This document shows positions 34,801 through 39,047 of a DNA stretch of 64,000 nt, in pieces (the first letter of the stretch is position 1; every line of letters begins with the position of its first letter). Below the pieces are notes generated by a model. The model was not told the origin of the DNA. It saw only the letters and a program-made list of their open reading frames with translations, and did no database searches. The DNA is from Perca fluviatilis. Taxonomy: Eukaryota > Chordata > Actinopteri > Perciformes > Percidae. The stretch lies in the NCBI RefSeq assembly GCF_010015445.1, contig NC_053127.1:7626276-7690275 (forward strand). The letters run 5' to 3'. The position numbers were made by a program, and so were the translations under genes.

Positions 34801-35454
34801 CTAATTCACGCATACCATGATGCAATGATTTTATTAAAGGAAGAAAGTAGGAAGACCCTTTTCTACTGTCTGTGTGTGCATCACATACGGAGGAGTCTCA
34901 TTAAACGCTAATGATCATGCTGCGCGTCATTAACCCTAATAATAATGAATCCAGCTCTCTGATGGCTCAGTAACAATCAGGAGACAGACAACGTGATCAT
35001 TCCCCCCCGCCCCGAAGCAACAGCAGAACCTGCAGAGCTCATCAGAGTTACAACCACACAAACACACGCAGACACACACACGCACGCACGCACGCAAGTG
35101 CGCGCACACACACACCCACACAGACACACACAAAGGCACGCACATGCACACACATGCACACAGACACACACGCACACCCACGCGCACCCACCCACCCACT
35201 CACGCACGCACGCACACACACAAGCAGACACACACAAACACCCATTCACACACACACACACACACACACGCAGACACACACACACGCACACGCACACACA
35301 CAGTGCTGATGTGCATGAAAAGAATGAGAACAGCAAGAGGGAAAATATTCAATTAATGGACTGGATTGATGACACAAAAAAAAACAGCAGAAACTTACCT
35401 CCTGATGATGCCAGTGTCAAATCATTGCTGTCATCCTCATATGTGTACAAGGCC
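1267..35454 (-). CDS. dbn1: drebrin gene dbn1 (14 coding exons, 5' exon missing)
   Basis: Drebrin binds and stabilises F-actin in dendritic spines and growth cones. Coding exons on the minus strand, in order: 35399-35454, 29097-29209, 24142-24216, 22546-22689, 21121-21198, 20722-20873, 18671-18728, 16775-16831, 16424-16538, 11436-11564, 3858-3986, 2256-2731, 2045-2144, 1267-1322. All junctions are GT-AG and the reading frame is continuous, giving 578 codons. Domain order is drebrin-like: ADF-homology domain ([17 protein letters not shown]), charged helix ([14 protein letters not shown]), [13 protein letters not shown] motif, proline/serine-rich centre, and the C-terminal [13 protein letters not shown] signature. 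There is no SH3 domain, which separates it from drebrin-like (DBNL). Human drebrin is 649 residues; with an assumed ~29-residue first exon this one is about 607. I number the missing first exon as exon 1. Confidence 0.95.
1329..1420. repeat. (AC)n microsatellite at the exon 15 acceptor
   Basis: A nearly pure AC repeat from about 1346 to 1420, with interrupted AC between 1329 and 1345. On the sense strand of dbn1 it is (GT)n ending a few bases before the exon 15 acceptor, so it occupies the polypyrimidine-tract position. Confidence 0.97.
1590..1815 (+). repeat. tRNA-derived SINE, diverged 3' part
   Basis: The order of landmarks matches the intact SINE at 47451-47745: GATCCCTGG, then CTTGGGCGAGACAC and GAACCCC, then GGGCTTTGAGTGGTTGGAAGACTAGAAAGG and a TATAAATGCAAGTC end. 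The promoter half is missing or too diverged to read. Confidence 0.7.
2045..2144 (-). CDS. dbn1: dbn1 exon 14
   Basis: The exon has 100 nt (33 codons plus one base): [33 protein letters not shown]. This closely matches mammalian [19 protein letters not shown] and [13 protein letters not shown]. The second Homer-binding site, PPPVF in mammals, reads PAPVF here. The acceptor is TTACAG and the donor GTGAGA. Confidence 0.96.
2256..2731 (-). CDS. dbn1: dbn1 exon 13 (large C-terminal exon)
   Basis: This is the largest exon: 476 nt, two bases plus 158 codons. It is rich in Pro, Ser and Asp. Landmarks in order: [34 protein letters not shown] (compare mammalian TSLIDLWPGNG), [31 protein letters not shown] (compare LLNFDELPEPPATFCDP), [16 protein letters not shown] (compare HLLTNGETTQKEGTQ). 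The acceptor is CTCCAG and the donor GTCAGA. The position that is a Homer-binding PPATF in human drebrin reads VDGTF here. GC and CpG content are well above the surrounding introns. Confidence 0.95.
2808..3753. mobile_element. TTAA-flanked non-autonomous element (CCCTCAGAGC ends)
   Basis: The left end TTAA|CCCTCAGAGCCCG and right end GGGCTCAGAGCG|TTAA are inverted relative to one another and both abut TTAA (2804-2807, 3754-3757). TTAA targets with CCC ends are typical of piggyBac-type elements; superfamily is inferred. It contains a pair of diverged direct copies (about 3238-3330 and 3435-3530) and the nested element 2877-3221. No transposase frame is seen. Confidence 0.55.
2877..3221. mobile_element. 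MITE with AGGTGCTGTAGGTAGG ends, nested
   Basis: The left end AGGTGCTGTAGGTAGGATT and right end AATCTTACCTACTGCACCT are inverted repeats. The left side abuts TTAA; the right side reads TTCA, a likely decayed TTAA. It is non-coding. Confidence 0.65.
3858..3986 (-). CDS. dbn1: dbn1 exon 12 (acidic linker)
   Basis: The exon has 129 nt, phase 1-1, the same length and phase as exon 11. It reads [42 protein letters not shown]. The acceptor is CCACTAG and the donor GTAAGA. I do not recognise close mammalian similarity; the assignment rests on open frame, splice sites and phase agreement with exons 10/11 and 13. A run of Glu codons (GAG) gives the acidic REEEED core. Confidence 0.88.
4600..5240. repeat. 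dispersed repeat with ~125-bp internal units
   Basis: Three diverged units each carry a GACTTTGGTGATCC-like core after AGGATGNATC (about 4748, 4905, 5050) and a TTTGGTACAG-NCATTNATG core (about 4875, 5020). The right part contains AGCATGTTAGCATTCAGC. A fragment of the same family, in the other orientation, is at 36060-36312 and 37037-37063. Confidence 0.6.
9577..11205 (-). mobile_element. Tc1-like DNA transposon with long inverted repeats
   Basis: A full-length 1629-bp element flanked by TA target duplications (9575-9576, 11206-11207). The ends CAGTGCCTTGCGAAAGTATT are inverted repeats; similarity between the two arms continues inward for about 200 bp (left arm to ~9785, right arm from ~10990). 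It carries one degraded transposase gene on the minus strand. It lies in dbn1 intron 11, ending about 230 bp from exon 11. Confidence 0.95.
9791..10814 (-). pseudogene. Tc1 family transposase, frameshifted
   Basis: Tc1 transposases cut and paste the element at TA sites. The start [19 protein letters not shown] is at 10814. The paired-type helix-turn-helix DNA-binding region ([10 protein letters not shown]), then the DDE catalytic domain follow: [10 protein letters not shown] (first Asp), FQQDNDPKH (second Asp), [11 protein letters not shown] (Glu). The chain is broken by single-base frameshifts near 10740, 10340 and 9840, so the product would be non-functional as written. The length between start and end (about 340 codons) is normal for the family. 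The three catalytic acids are all still present in their respective frames. Confidence 0.9.
11436..11564 (-). CDS. dbn1: dbn1 exon 11 (proline/serine-rich, symmetric phase 1)
   Basis: This exon was found by phase and content. After acceptor GACCGCCAG, two bases finish Gly and 42 codons follow: [42 protein letters not shown], then G before donor GTAGGT. It joins exon 10 (HRT-G) and exon 12 (G-DDVDE) in frame. [10 protein letters not shown] resembles the stretch after the KQKERAM motif in drebrin family proteins (SPFLQKQ in DBNL). At 129 nt, phase 1-1, it can be skipped cleanly and could be the fish counterpart of the adult-specific central insert of drebrin A (inference). It is strongly GC-rich. 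A TG repeat lies about 25 nt before the acceptor. Confidence 0.85.
11588..11664. repeat. two (CA)n blocks before dbn1 exon 11
   Basis: CA repeats at 11589-11615 and 11638-11664. On the dbn1 sense strand they are TG repeats, the nearer one beginning about 25 nt upstream of the exon 11 acceptor. Confidence 0.95.
12443..13317 (-). mobile_element. hAT (ZBED-type) transposon, internally deleted
   Basis: The inverted ends TAGGGTTGGGTACCG and CGGTACCCAACCCTA are flanked by a perfect 8-bp duplication CTTAGAAT (12435-12442, 13318-13325), diagnostic of hAT. The element is 875 bp, about a third of an autonomous copy, with both ends of a transposase gene joined on the minus strand (12721-12950). Confidence 0.92.
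12721..12950 (-). pseudogene. hAT transposase remnant: BED finger joined to C-terminal region
   Basis: From the ATG at 12950 the minus strand reads [35 protein letters not shown], the start of a BED zinc finger (CxxC pair in KCNKC). In another frame, ending at TAA 12721-12723, it reads [38 protein letters not shown], the end of the hAT dimerisation region. Everything between, including the catalytic core, is deleted. The two parts are out of frame, so no product is expected. Confidence 0.88.
13561..14018. mobile_element. foldback element with ~75-bp inverted ends
   Basis: The left arm (13561-13640: CTACCTG-like start, GCTATTTATC, TGTGAGTTGCCCAGTGTTGG, AGATATCG) is repeated in inverted order at 13945-14018. 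The middle also contains an inner inverted pair (AAGTATTTTCTTTCTACTG versus GGTAGAAAGAAAATAGTT). It is non-coding. No clear target duplication is readable. Confidence 0.7.
14990..15300. repeat. telomere-like minisatellite (CCCTAA variants)
   Basis: About 310 bp made of CCCTAACC, CCTAACCTCTAA and CCCTCCCTAAC variants. The unit is a degenerate C-rich telomere motif, with higher-order blocks of about 30-45 bp repeated. It is an interstitial array inside an intron, not a telomere. Confidence 0.85.
15833..16202. mobile_element. hAT-type MITE (GTGTCAAACTC ends)
   Basis: The left end GTGTCAAACTCGAGG and right end GAGTTTGACACCCCTG are inverted repeats. Flanking octamers GTTTAATA and GTTCAACA agree at 6 of 8 positions, a plausible decayed hAT target duplication. 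Non-coding. Confidence 0.6.
16424..16538 (-). CDS. dbn1: dbn1 exon 10 (NPREFFKQ motif)
   Basis: The exon has 115 nt (38 codons plus one base): [38 protein letters not shown]. Mammalian drebrin has [27 protein letters not shown] here; the KQKERAM variant also resembles DBNL. The acceptor is TTTCCAG and the donor GTAAAA. The odd final G is completed to Gly by exon 11 or, equally well, by exon 12. Confidence 0.95.
16775..16831 (-). CDS. dbn1: dbn1 exon 9 (small symmetric exon)
   Basis: This 57-nt exon has 19 codons, phase 0 at both ends: [19 protein letters not shown]. Its last residues (ETEVE) align with mammalian SESEVE directly before EAAAIIAQ; the rest differs. The acceptor is TCTGCAG after a pyrimidine tract and the donor is GTGAAT. 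The symmetric phase would allow skipping without a frameshift; the sequence alone does not show whether this happens. Confidence 0.9.
16832..18670 (-). other. dbn1: dbn1 intron 8
   Basis: It contains one copy of the GGCGTAGG family repeat (17120-17610) and a short CA stretch near 18127-18165. Nothing else is recognisable. Confidence 0.8.
17120..17610 (+). repeat. dispersed GGCGTAGG repeat, copy 1
   Basis: It begins AAGGGCGTAGGTTTTGTTTCAAC, passes a G-rich run, TTTTGAGCGTCAAACAC and TCCTGCATTCTGG, and ends CACCCCCCTGAAATCTATGCCTATGG. Related copies are at 33035-33395 and (inverted) 59958-60435. Confidence 0.65.
18671..18728 (-). CDS. dbn1: dbn1 exon 8 (charged helix, continued)
   Basis: The exon has 58 nt: one base completing Arg, then 19 codons reading [19 protein letters not shown]. 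It continues the charged helix as mammalian RRKQQTLEAEEAKRRLKEQSIF does. The acceptor is GAACAG and the donor a perfect GTAAGT. Confidence 0.93.
18895..19967 (+). mobile_element. composite repeat with 46-bp tandem array, copy 1
   Basis: A ~445-bp unique head starts TTAA|AGGTCCCATGGCATGAAAAT. It is followed by about 13 copies of a 46-bp unit (19341 to ~19940) and a tail ending GCATGCACCATGGA, a partial inverse of the head. The same head, array and tail recur at 40242-41668. The TTAA flank and inverted ends suggest a non-autonomous DNA transposon (inference). Confidence 0.75.
19341..19940 (+). repeat. 46-bp tandem array (~13 units)
   Basis: Each unit runs AGAGACTTCAGATACAGTAT, TAGGGGACCACTAAGG, then (C/T)CTATATAAA. 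Units differ by single bases (GGCC/GGTC, ACTTCA/AATTCA), so the array is recently expanded or homogenised. Confidence 0.97.
20722..20873 (-). CDS. dbn1: dbn1 exon 7 (charged helix / coiled coil)
   Basis: This 152-nt exon carries 50 codons plus two bases. It is almost wholly Glu, Arg, Lys and Gln: [50 protein letters not shown]. This corresponds to the long charged helical region of drebrin that contributes to actin side-binding. The acceptor is CTGTGCAG and the donor GTGAGG. The last AG joins the first G of exon 8 as Arg. Confidence 0.95.
21121..21198 (-). CDS. dbn1: dbn1 exon 6
   Basis: The exon has 78 nt (26 codons, phase 0). It reads [20 protein letters not shown], then FWEQAK, matching the mammalian TTYQKTDAAVEMKRINREQFWEQAK. 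It links the ADF-H domain to the charged helix. The acceptor is GATGCAG and the donor GTAGGT. Confidence 0.95.
21235..21680. repeat. dispersed repeat (CTCGCATTGCCAGACC...)
   Basis: It starts TAGTCTCGCATTGCCAGACC and ends near GGCACTGGAGCAATCCCGGAAATG. A part of its end is at 20037-20110. The inverse of its start, GGCAATGCCAGACTATG, is at 58136, where another, rearranged copy seems to lie (about 57530-58155). Confidence 0.6.
22003..22087. repeat. (GT)n microsatellite
   Basis: About 42 GT dinucleotides with one GA interruption, in dbn1 intron 5. Confidence 0.97.
22546..22689 (-). CDS. dbn1: dbn1 exon 5 (end of ADF-H domain)
   Basis: The exon has 144 nt (48 codons, phase 0 at both ends). It encodes [39 protein letters not shown] and ends HRDV. 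Mammalian drebrin has VNASSVEDIDAGAIGQRLSNG at this place. The domain ends here and the linker to the charged helix begins. The acceptor is CTGCAG after a CT-rich tract and the donor is GTACGA. A 60-bp CA repeat sits about 95 bp upstream of the acceptor in intron 4. Confidence 0.95.
22783..22842. repeat. (CA)n microsatellite
   Basis: About 30 pure CA units in dbn1 intron 4, around 95 bp upstream (sense) of the exon 5 acceptor. Confidence 0.97.
23185..23272 (+). repeat. SINE 3' tail fragment
   Basis: GATGCTGCGCCATCGGTGTG, TGAATGTTTACC, then GCTTTGGATTAAAAGCGTCAGCTAAATG, a common 3' end of fish SINEs. Confidence 0.65.
23384..23478. repeat. (CA)n microsatellite
   Basis: Roughly 46 CA units with one GA-type interruption near 23462. 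Confidence 0.97.
24142..24216 (-). CDS. dbn1: dbn1 exon 4 (ADF-H domain)
   Basis: This 75-nt exon has 25 codons with both ends in phase 0. It reads [18 protein letters not shown], then TIADFLQ. That is almost identical to the human drebrin segment and is the strongest single piece of evidence for drebrin over drebrin-like. The acceptor is TTTCAG, fed by a pure CT repeat (GA on the plus strand, 24222-24252); the donor is GTCAGA. Confidence 0.96.
24222..24252. repeat. (GA)n / sense (CT)n tract at exon 4 acceptor
   Basis: A pure GA repeat on the plus strand, adjacent to the drebrin exon 4 acceptor. On the sense strand it is an uninterrupted CT repeat acting as the polypyrimidine tract. Confidence 0.95.
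24380..24790. repeat. TTTTGCATC minisatellite
   Basis: About 15 diverged units of roughly 25 bp on the pattern TNATCATTTTGCATC-CCTTTGTAG. Units differ in spacing and in the last bases, so this is an older array than the 46-bp one. Confidence 0.9.
26405..26836. repeat. TATCGG-rich dispersed element
   Basis: It begins AGAGATGGTCCGATAGC and ends CCGATATTAGTATCGGTATCG. The core GGGCTAAATTACGTG-TATC and GGTGCATA-ACT recurs in a diverged copy at 54320-54520. It is probably a hAT-type MITE; no target duplication is readable. Confidence 0.55.
27500..27960. repeat. unclassified dispersed repeat
   Basis: A GAAAGCTGCGAGCAGCGATG start with the conserved landmarks GATGTCCTCAGGCCTGG and GTTTTGACCATCAACGACTT. 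The layout resembles a repeat often met in percomorph introns. I cannot assign a class, and there is no second copy in the window. Confidence 0.35.
28767..28821. repeat. (GT)n microsatellite
   Basis: About 27 pure GT units in intron 3, 276 bp from the exon 3 donor. Confidence 0.97.
29097..29209 (-). CDS. dbn1: dbn1 exon 3 (ADF-H domain core)
   Basis: The exon is 113 nt: two bases, then 37 codons. It contains [18 protein letters not shown] followed by ILINW, close to mammalian VMYGFCSVKDSQAALPKYVLINW. This is the conserved core of the ADF-homology fold that contacts actin. The acceptor is GGTGCAG and the donor GTGAGT; the exon ends on a complete Trp codon (phase 0). A long GT microsatellite lies about 275 nt into the downstream intron. 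Confidence 0.95.
30699..31327. mobile_element. Harbinger-type MITE, nested
   Basis: The left end GGGCCCTATAT and right end ATAGGGCTC are inverted, with TAA duplications at 30696-30698 and 31328-31330, as in PIF/Harbinger. The body is rich in GCGC and CACC motifs (CACCTGCGCCCATCTGAGCA). Non-coding. Confidence 0.7.
32206..32319. repeat. short perfect-type palindrome
   Basis: The arms GTACGGTGGCCAAGATGGTT-CAACACAAA and TTTGTGTTG-AACCGTCTCGGCCACCGTAC are inverted. The centre has a doubled GTAGCTTTTGCGTTTGTGTT unit. Confidence 0.8.
32839..33495. mobile_element. GATTCG-rich hAT-like MITE with nested repeat
   Basis: It begins GGTATCGCAAATTATTTCCC with several ATCGATT/ATTCGA motifs and ends GATCATTTTAACGCAGCCCTA, the usual end of fish hAT MITEs. 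A GGCGTAAC-type repeat (33035-33395) sits inside. The left end is unclear, so the boundary is approximate. Confidence 0.5.
33035..33395 (+). repeat. dispersed GGCGTAGG repeat, copy 2
   Basis: AAGGGCGTAACTTTGGGTTC, a G-run, TTTTGAGCATCAAACACTTG and TTTCCTGCATTCTGG match copy 1 at 17120-17610. Confidence 0.65.
34280..34556 (+). mobile_element. 3' tail of a LINE/SINE-type element
   Basis: It ends TTTTCCCCGCTGTGGGACTG, ATAAAGGATTATCTTAT, a 3' end shared by many fish retroelement copies. Only the non-coding tail is present; its 5' limit is uncertain. Confidence 0.5.
35050..35305. repeat. compound AC-rich microsatellite
   Basis: About 250 bp of ACAC interrupted by ACGC, CCAC and GCAC variants, just downstream (sense) of the exon 2 donor. 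It is an old, degenerating CA array. Confidence 0.95.
35399..35454 (-). CDS. dbn1: dbn1 exon 2 (ADF-H domain, N-terminal part)
   Basis: This 56-nt exon reads [18 protein letters not shown] with one base left at each end. It matches the mammalian drebrin stretch WALYTYEDGSDDLKLAASG. The first base completes the Trp codon begun in the missing exon 1 (phase 2 junction). The acceptor is CTAACAG, preceded on the sense strand by a CT repeat; the donor is GTAAGT. The terminal G joins GA of exon 3 to make Gly, so the loop reads SGGGGL where mammals have SGEGGL. Confidence 0.93.
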
Positions 35455-35542
35455 CTGTTAGAGAGAGAGAGAGAGAGAGAGGGAAGAGAGAGGGATAGTG
35501 CATCAAGTTTCAGCTTCATGAAGGCTGCTTGTGCTTATAAAG

Positions 35543-35868
35543 CAGGGCTGTGCAATGACTAGAATTTTGATCGCGATTTTGATTTCAGCTCCTAACGATC
35601 ACAAAATCACTGTACTGTAATTGGGAAAAACGACTGCTTGGCGCATTACGTTTTTTTAAACTCTTATTTTGTCTCGTGTTCTGAAGGGGAATTCAAAAAA
35701 ACGTTCAAACAGGAAAAATATTACGGGAAATTTCACAGTTTGAGGTGTTTTCACTGTTGATTTGTTTCACTGTATCTTCCCAAAACTCAATGAGTAATCG
35801 TGTTCAATATTCATGATTTCAATATCGACCAAACTAATTGTGATTTTTTTCCATAATCCAGCAGCCCT
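35543..35868. mobile_element. hAT-type MITE (AGGGCTGTGCAATGA end)
   Basis: The left CAGGGCTGTGCAATGAC and right CCAGCAGCCCTA ends are short inverted repeats. The flanks TTATAAAG and TTATAAAA agree at 7 of 8 positions. AT-rich and non-coding. Confidence 0.6.
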
Positions 35869-36312
35869 ATTATAAAAAGCAGAAAAAAAACAGTTGTTTA
35901 AGCAGAGGTCAGGGTAACTGCAATATATTCTAGATTCATATCTTTCCATATAGATTTTTAATGGCCCAGAACAATTAGTAAAAAAACACTCAATAATTTG
36001 AGCGATGTTTCAAGCAACAAGACTTGGAGTCTTGAGTCATGCGTCTCTGTGAGACTGCATTGCTTTGAGCTAAACGCTAACATTAGCATGTTAATATGCT
36101 TACAATGACGATGTTAACATGCTCATTTTTCAGTGGGTATAACGTTTACCACGTTAACAATTTTAGTTTAGCGTGTTAGCATGTTAACGTTTGCTTATTA
36201 GCACTTTTGCAGGTATTTCATCATAAACCAAAGTATTGGACACATTGAAATTTTGAGCTGGTGGCGCTAAAGGAAAAGCCAGAGGAGCCCCAAAGACTTT
36301 AGCGTTCATCCT

Positions 36313-37036
36313 CTGGGCCCAGTTAAAAAACAAAATGCATCTGGATCAAATTGATACGGATTTGGAAATCCCATGTTTTGCTATCCAGGATCACCTGATC
36401 CATCTTACTCTTATGCCAGTTTGTTAAAGGAACATTGGATTGGATCACTGTGATCCAAATACCAAATTTCAGGATTACCAAATCCCGTTTACCAGTGCCT
36501 TAAATGGAACCAACAGTGTAGCCTATTGGCTTAGCAAAGAACAACAGGTAGGCAAAATACCGGTGGCCACAAATAGCCATTGTTTGTTTAAATTTTAAGA
36601 AACAGAAAAACTGTAATAAACAGAAACATTTTACATTCTTTATTTGTTATGTTTTTTTGTTGACCATATCTCATTACATGTGACATGCTTCACATATGCT
36701 TCAAATATGAAGAAATGTATATATCATCAGTAAACATTGATTTGTCTTGTCAAAAAAGCACTCTGATTTTATTTGGTTCGAAAAATCACAACTGAATCCA
36801 CCCTTCTGATAGGATCAGGATAATCCTGTGTTTTTGGATCAAATAGATCCCAAAACGAGTTCAAAATTTTGAAAAACCCAAAGGGCAGGTTTGATCCAGA
36901 TCAAAAGTAAGATCGGATTACATGCTCTGATCTTACTTTGGAATCCCTCTTTTGCTTTTGAAAAACGCATTTCCAAGATTTGATCCAATCCGTGATCCGA
37001 AATCCCGCTGGATTACTTGTGAAAAACTGGGCCCAG
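36313..37036. mobile_element. MITE with CTGGGCCCAGTT ends
   Basis: The two ends, CTGGGCCCAGTT and AACTGGGCCCAG, are perfect inverted repeats around 724 bp rich in GATCC/GGATC motifs. It interrupts a copy of the ~125-bp-unit repeat: the parts CATCCTCTGG and GAACCATCAATGT-AGTACAAAA rejoin across it. Confidence 0.7.
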
Positions 37037-37719
37037 GGAACCATCAATGTCAGTACAAAACATTGGGGCTGCACGATACGAGGAAAATATCTAATTACGA
37101 TTATTGATTATTATTATTGAATGATATTGCGATATGATTCACGATATCGGAGGGAATGATCATTTTTGTATCATTAGTCTCATTTTCATTGGGAAATATT
37201 CAAATAATTGTTTTTTTTAATCATTATAAAATGGTATTTTTTTACGAGGATCTGTAACAAACAGATTTTTTATTTAGTCTGTAGGATTTGATTTGTAGGT
37301 TGGGACGTCCCTGCAGTACCATTATACTTAATTCAGACCAGGGGCGTAGGCAGTAATGGGCCAGGGCGGCACTGGCCCGCCCACTTTACTCACTGGCCCG
37401 TCCAGCCAAGTTTGATCAAAATACGTTTTGTTATGAAAAATATTCAAATGTATGCAAAAAAAGAAATAATAACAGCACTAGCTAGTTGTGTGTGTTTAAT
37501 GTGTATTTACTTCTGATTAAAACAAAACTGTTTAATTTAAACAATTAGATCAAACGCCTTCGGAACGTAGTTGGTTGCTATGGTAACAACAGGCAGACTC
37601 TCCGGGCTGCCTTCAGCAGCTAACGTTAGCTAGCTGGCTGTTTAGACAACGTAGCTAGCTACCACGGATGTATTAAGCAATGCACTGTTAAAAGTTACCG
37701 CGACAACAATGGCTTCTCT

Positions 37720-37849
37720 TTAAAGTGGTATGGACAGTTTTCTTGGATGGAGTCCAGTGTAAATAAGGACGAGCTTTTCTGCAGCATGTACAGACATTTC
37801 CCCAGCGGAGCTGACGGCCCATCAGCCAGAGAGGAGGCCCTCACACAGG
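37720..37849 (+). pseudogene. hAT transposase fragment, TTF-type zinc finger
   Basis: The plus strand reads KWYGQFSWMESSVNKDELFC, SMYRHFPSGADGPSAREEAL, TQ, ending at a GTAACA donor-like site. The W-x-x-x-F-x-W, then KDELFC-xx-YRHF spacing matches the TTF-type zinc finger found near the start of some hAT transposases. The rest of the gene is missing. Confidence 0.65.
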
Positions 37850-38322
37850 TAACATTAAGTCAAACGTCTTTCACGGTTCTTGTGTTATTAATTAAATAAC
37901 CTAGCTAACCTAGTAACCTTCCTATTTTAGTAAGAAATGGTGAATACTGATGATGGCTTCTAGCTGAAACGAGTTTGTGTTTTGCCCACATTAAATAAGA
38001 AGATCTGTTGTGAGTGACCTAGCTAGTTTTGAGTTTTCTTTGATCCTGTCACTGCCGTGGACTTAATACACTGTCTAAGATTTGGCACCTGGCTGGCCAC
38101 TTTTCATTATATCTTTCATAATTTAGCTAAACAATGCTGGTCTGGAAGTTTCCATTCTTTGATTTTCTTTTACTGCTGGTAGCCATTTGCTGCTCATGAT
38201 CTGACCATAGTCCTGAAGCAACAATGCTGTTGCATTGTTACATGTGTGATTTCTGTCTGATGTAGGCTATTCTATGTCCTGCAGTATGTAAATGCCTTCT
38301 CTGCTGTGTGGGTTCATGTTTA

Positions 38323-39047
38323 TGGTGCGTTCTTTTTGTCTTGTAATCGCGACTAGTAGCTCGAGCGTGACGTCACATCCGTGTCGAAAAACGAATAACC
38401 GCGGGTTGTTGCGTTCTTTTTGTCACACAATACTACGAGTCGGAGAGAAGATGGATTTTTGTAACATTTTTAGTAACATTTAGGATTCTATTCACCCAGT
38501 TATTGACATATTACACACATATATTTCACAGTTTGATACATGAAAATTACGTTTTGATTAATGTTAACGTTAGGCTCCTGCTCTGCTTTCTGCTCAAGAC
38601 TCGGCTTAAAGCCGTTGTTGTCATATAGCAACCGAGCGTCTCTAGCCAATTTCAGCTGCACAAGCTACAAAATAACTAATCAGGCGGTATTTAACTCCTA
38701 ATAAGACTGTAGCGACATGCCTATAGGTAGCAGTATACAGCGCTATGTTTAACTCCTAATAAGACCGTAGAGACATGCCTATAGGTAGCAGTATACAGCA
38801 CTATGTGTACGACTTCTTCATTTGGTTACAACAAAGACAAAAGTGCTTAAAATTGTAGATAACCACAATGTTTACAACTTGTGATGCACAACGTAGCCAT
38901 CTTTAAAAGTGAGCTCGGGGTCCTCTGAGTTCAGACGACTTGACGAGTCGTAAATACGACCTCGGGGGCGTCCTTTTTGCAACTTCCGGGTCGTAACTCC
39001 GGAAAACGACTCGTAAAACGACTTCGGTGGACAAAAAGAACGCACCA
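38323..39047. mobile_element. Harbinger-type MITE, third level of nesting
   Basis: The inverted ends TGGTGCGTTCTTTTTGTC and GACAAAAAGAACGCACCA are perfect over 18 bp and flanked by TTA (38320-38322, 39048-39050). The body contains a 61-bp tandem duplication (38687-38810, CTCCTAATAAGACNGTAG unit). Non-coding. Confidence 0.85.

Larger units (their letters stand above)
29210..35398 (-). other. dbn1: dbn1 intron 2 (6.2 kb)
   Basis: It contains a nested element group (30481-32372), a GATTCG-rich element with a GGCGTAGG copy inside (32839-33495), repeated CTCGAGTC motifs (33640-33820), a LINE-like 3' tail (34280-34556) and a compound AC-rich tract (35050-35305). 29300-30470 shows nothing recognisable. 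Confidence 0.8.

Noticed and set aside
35144..35356. His-Thr-rich frames near exon 2
   Set aside because: Translation of the compound AC repeat at 35050-35305.
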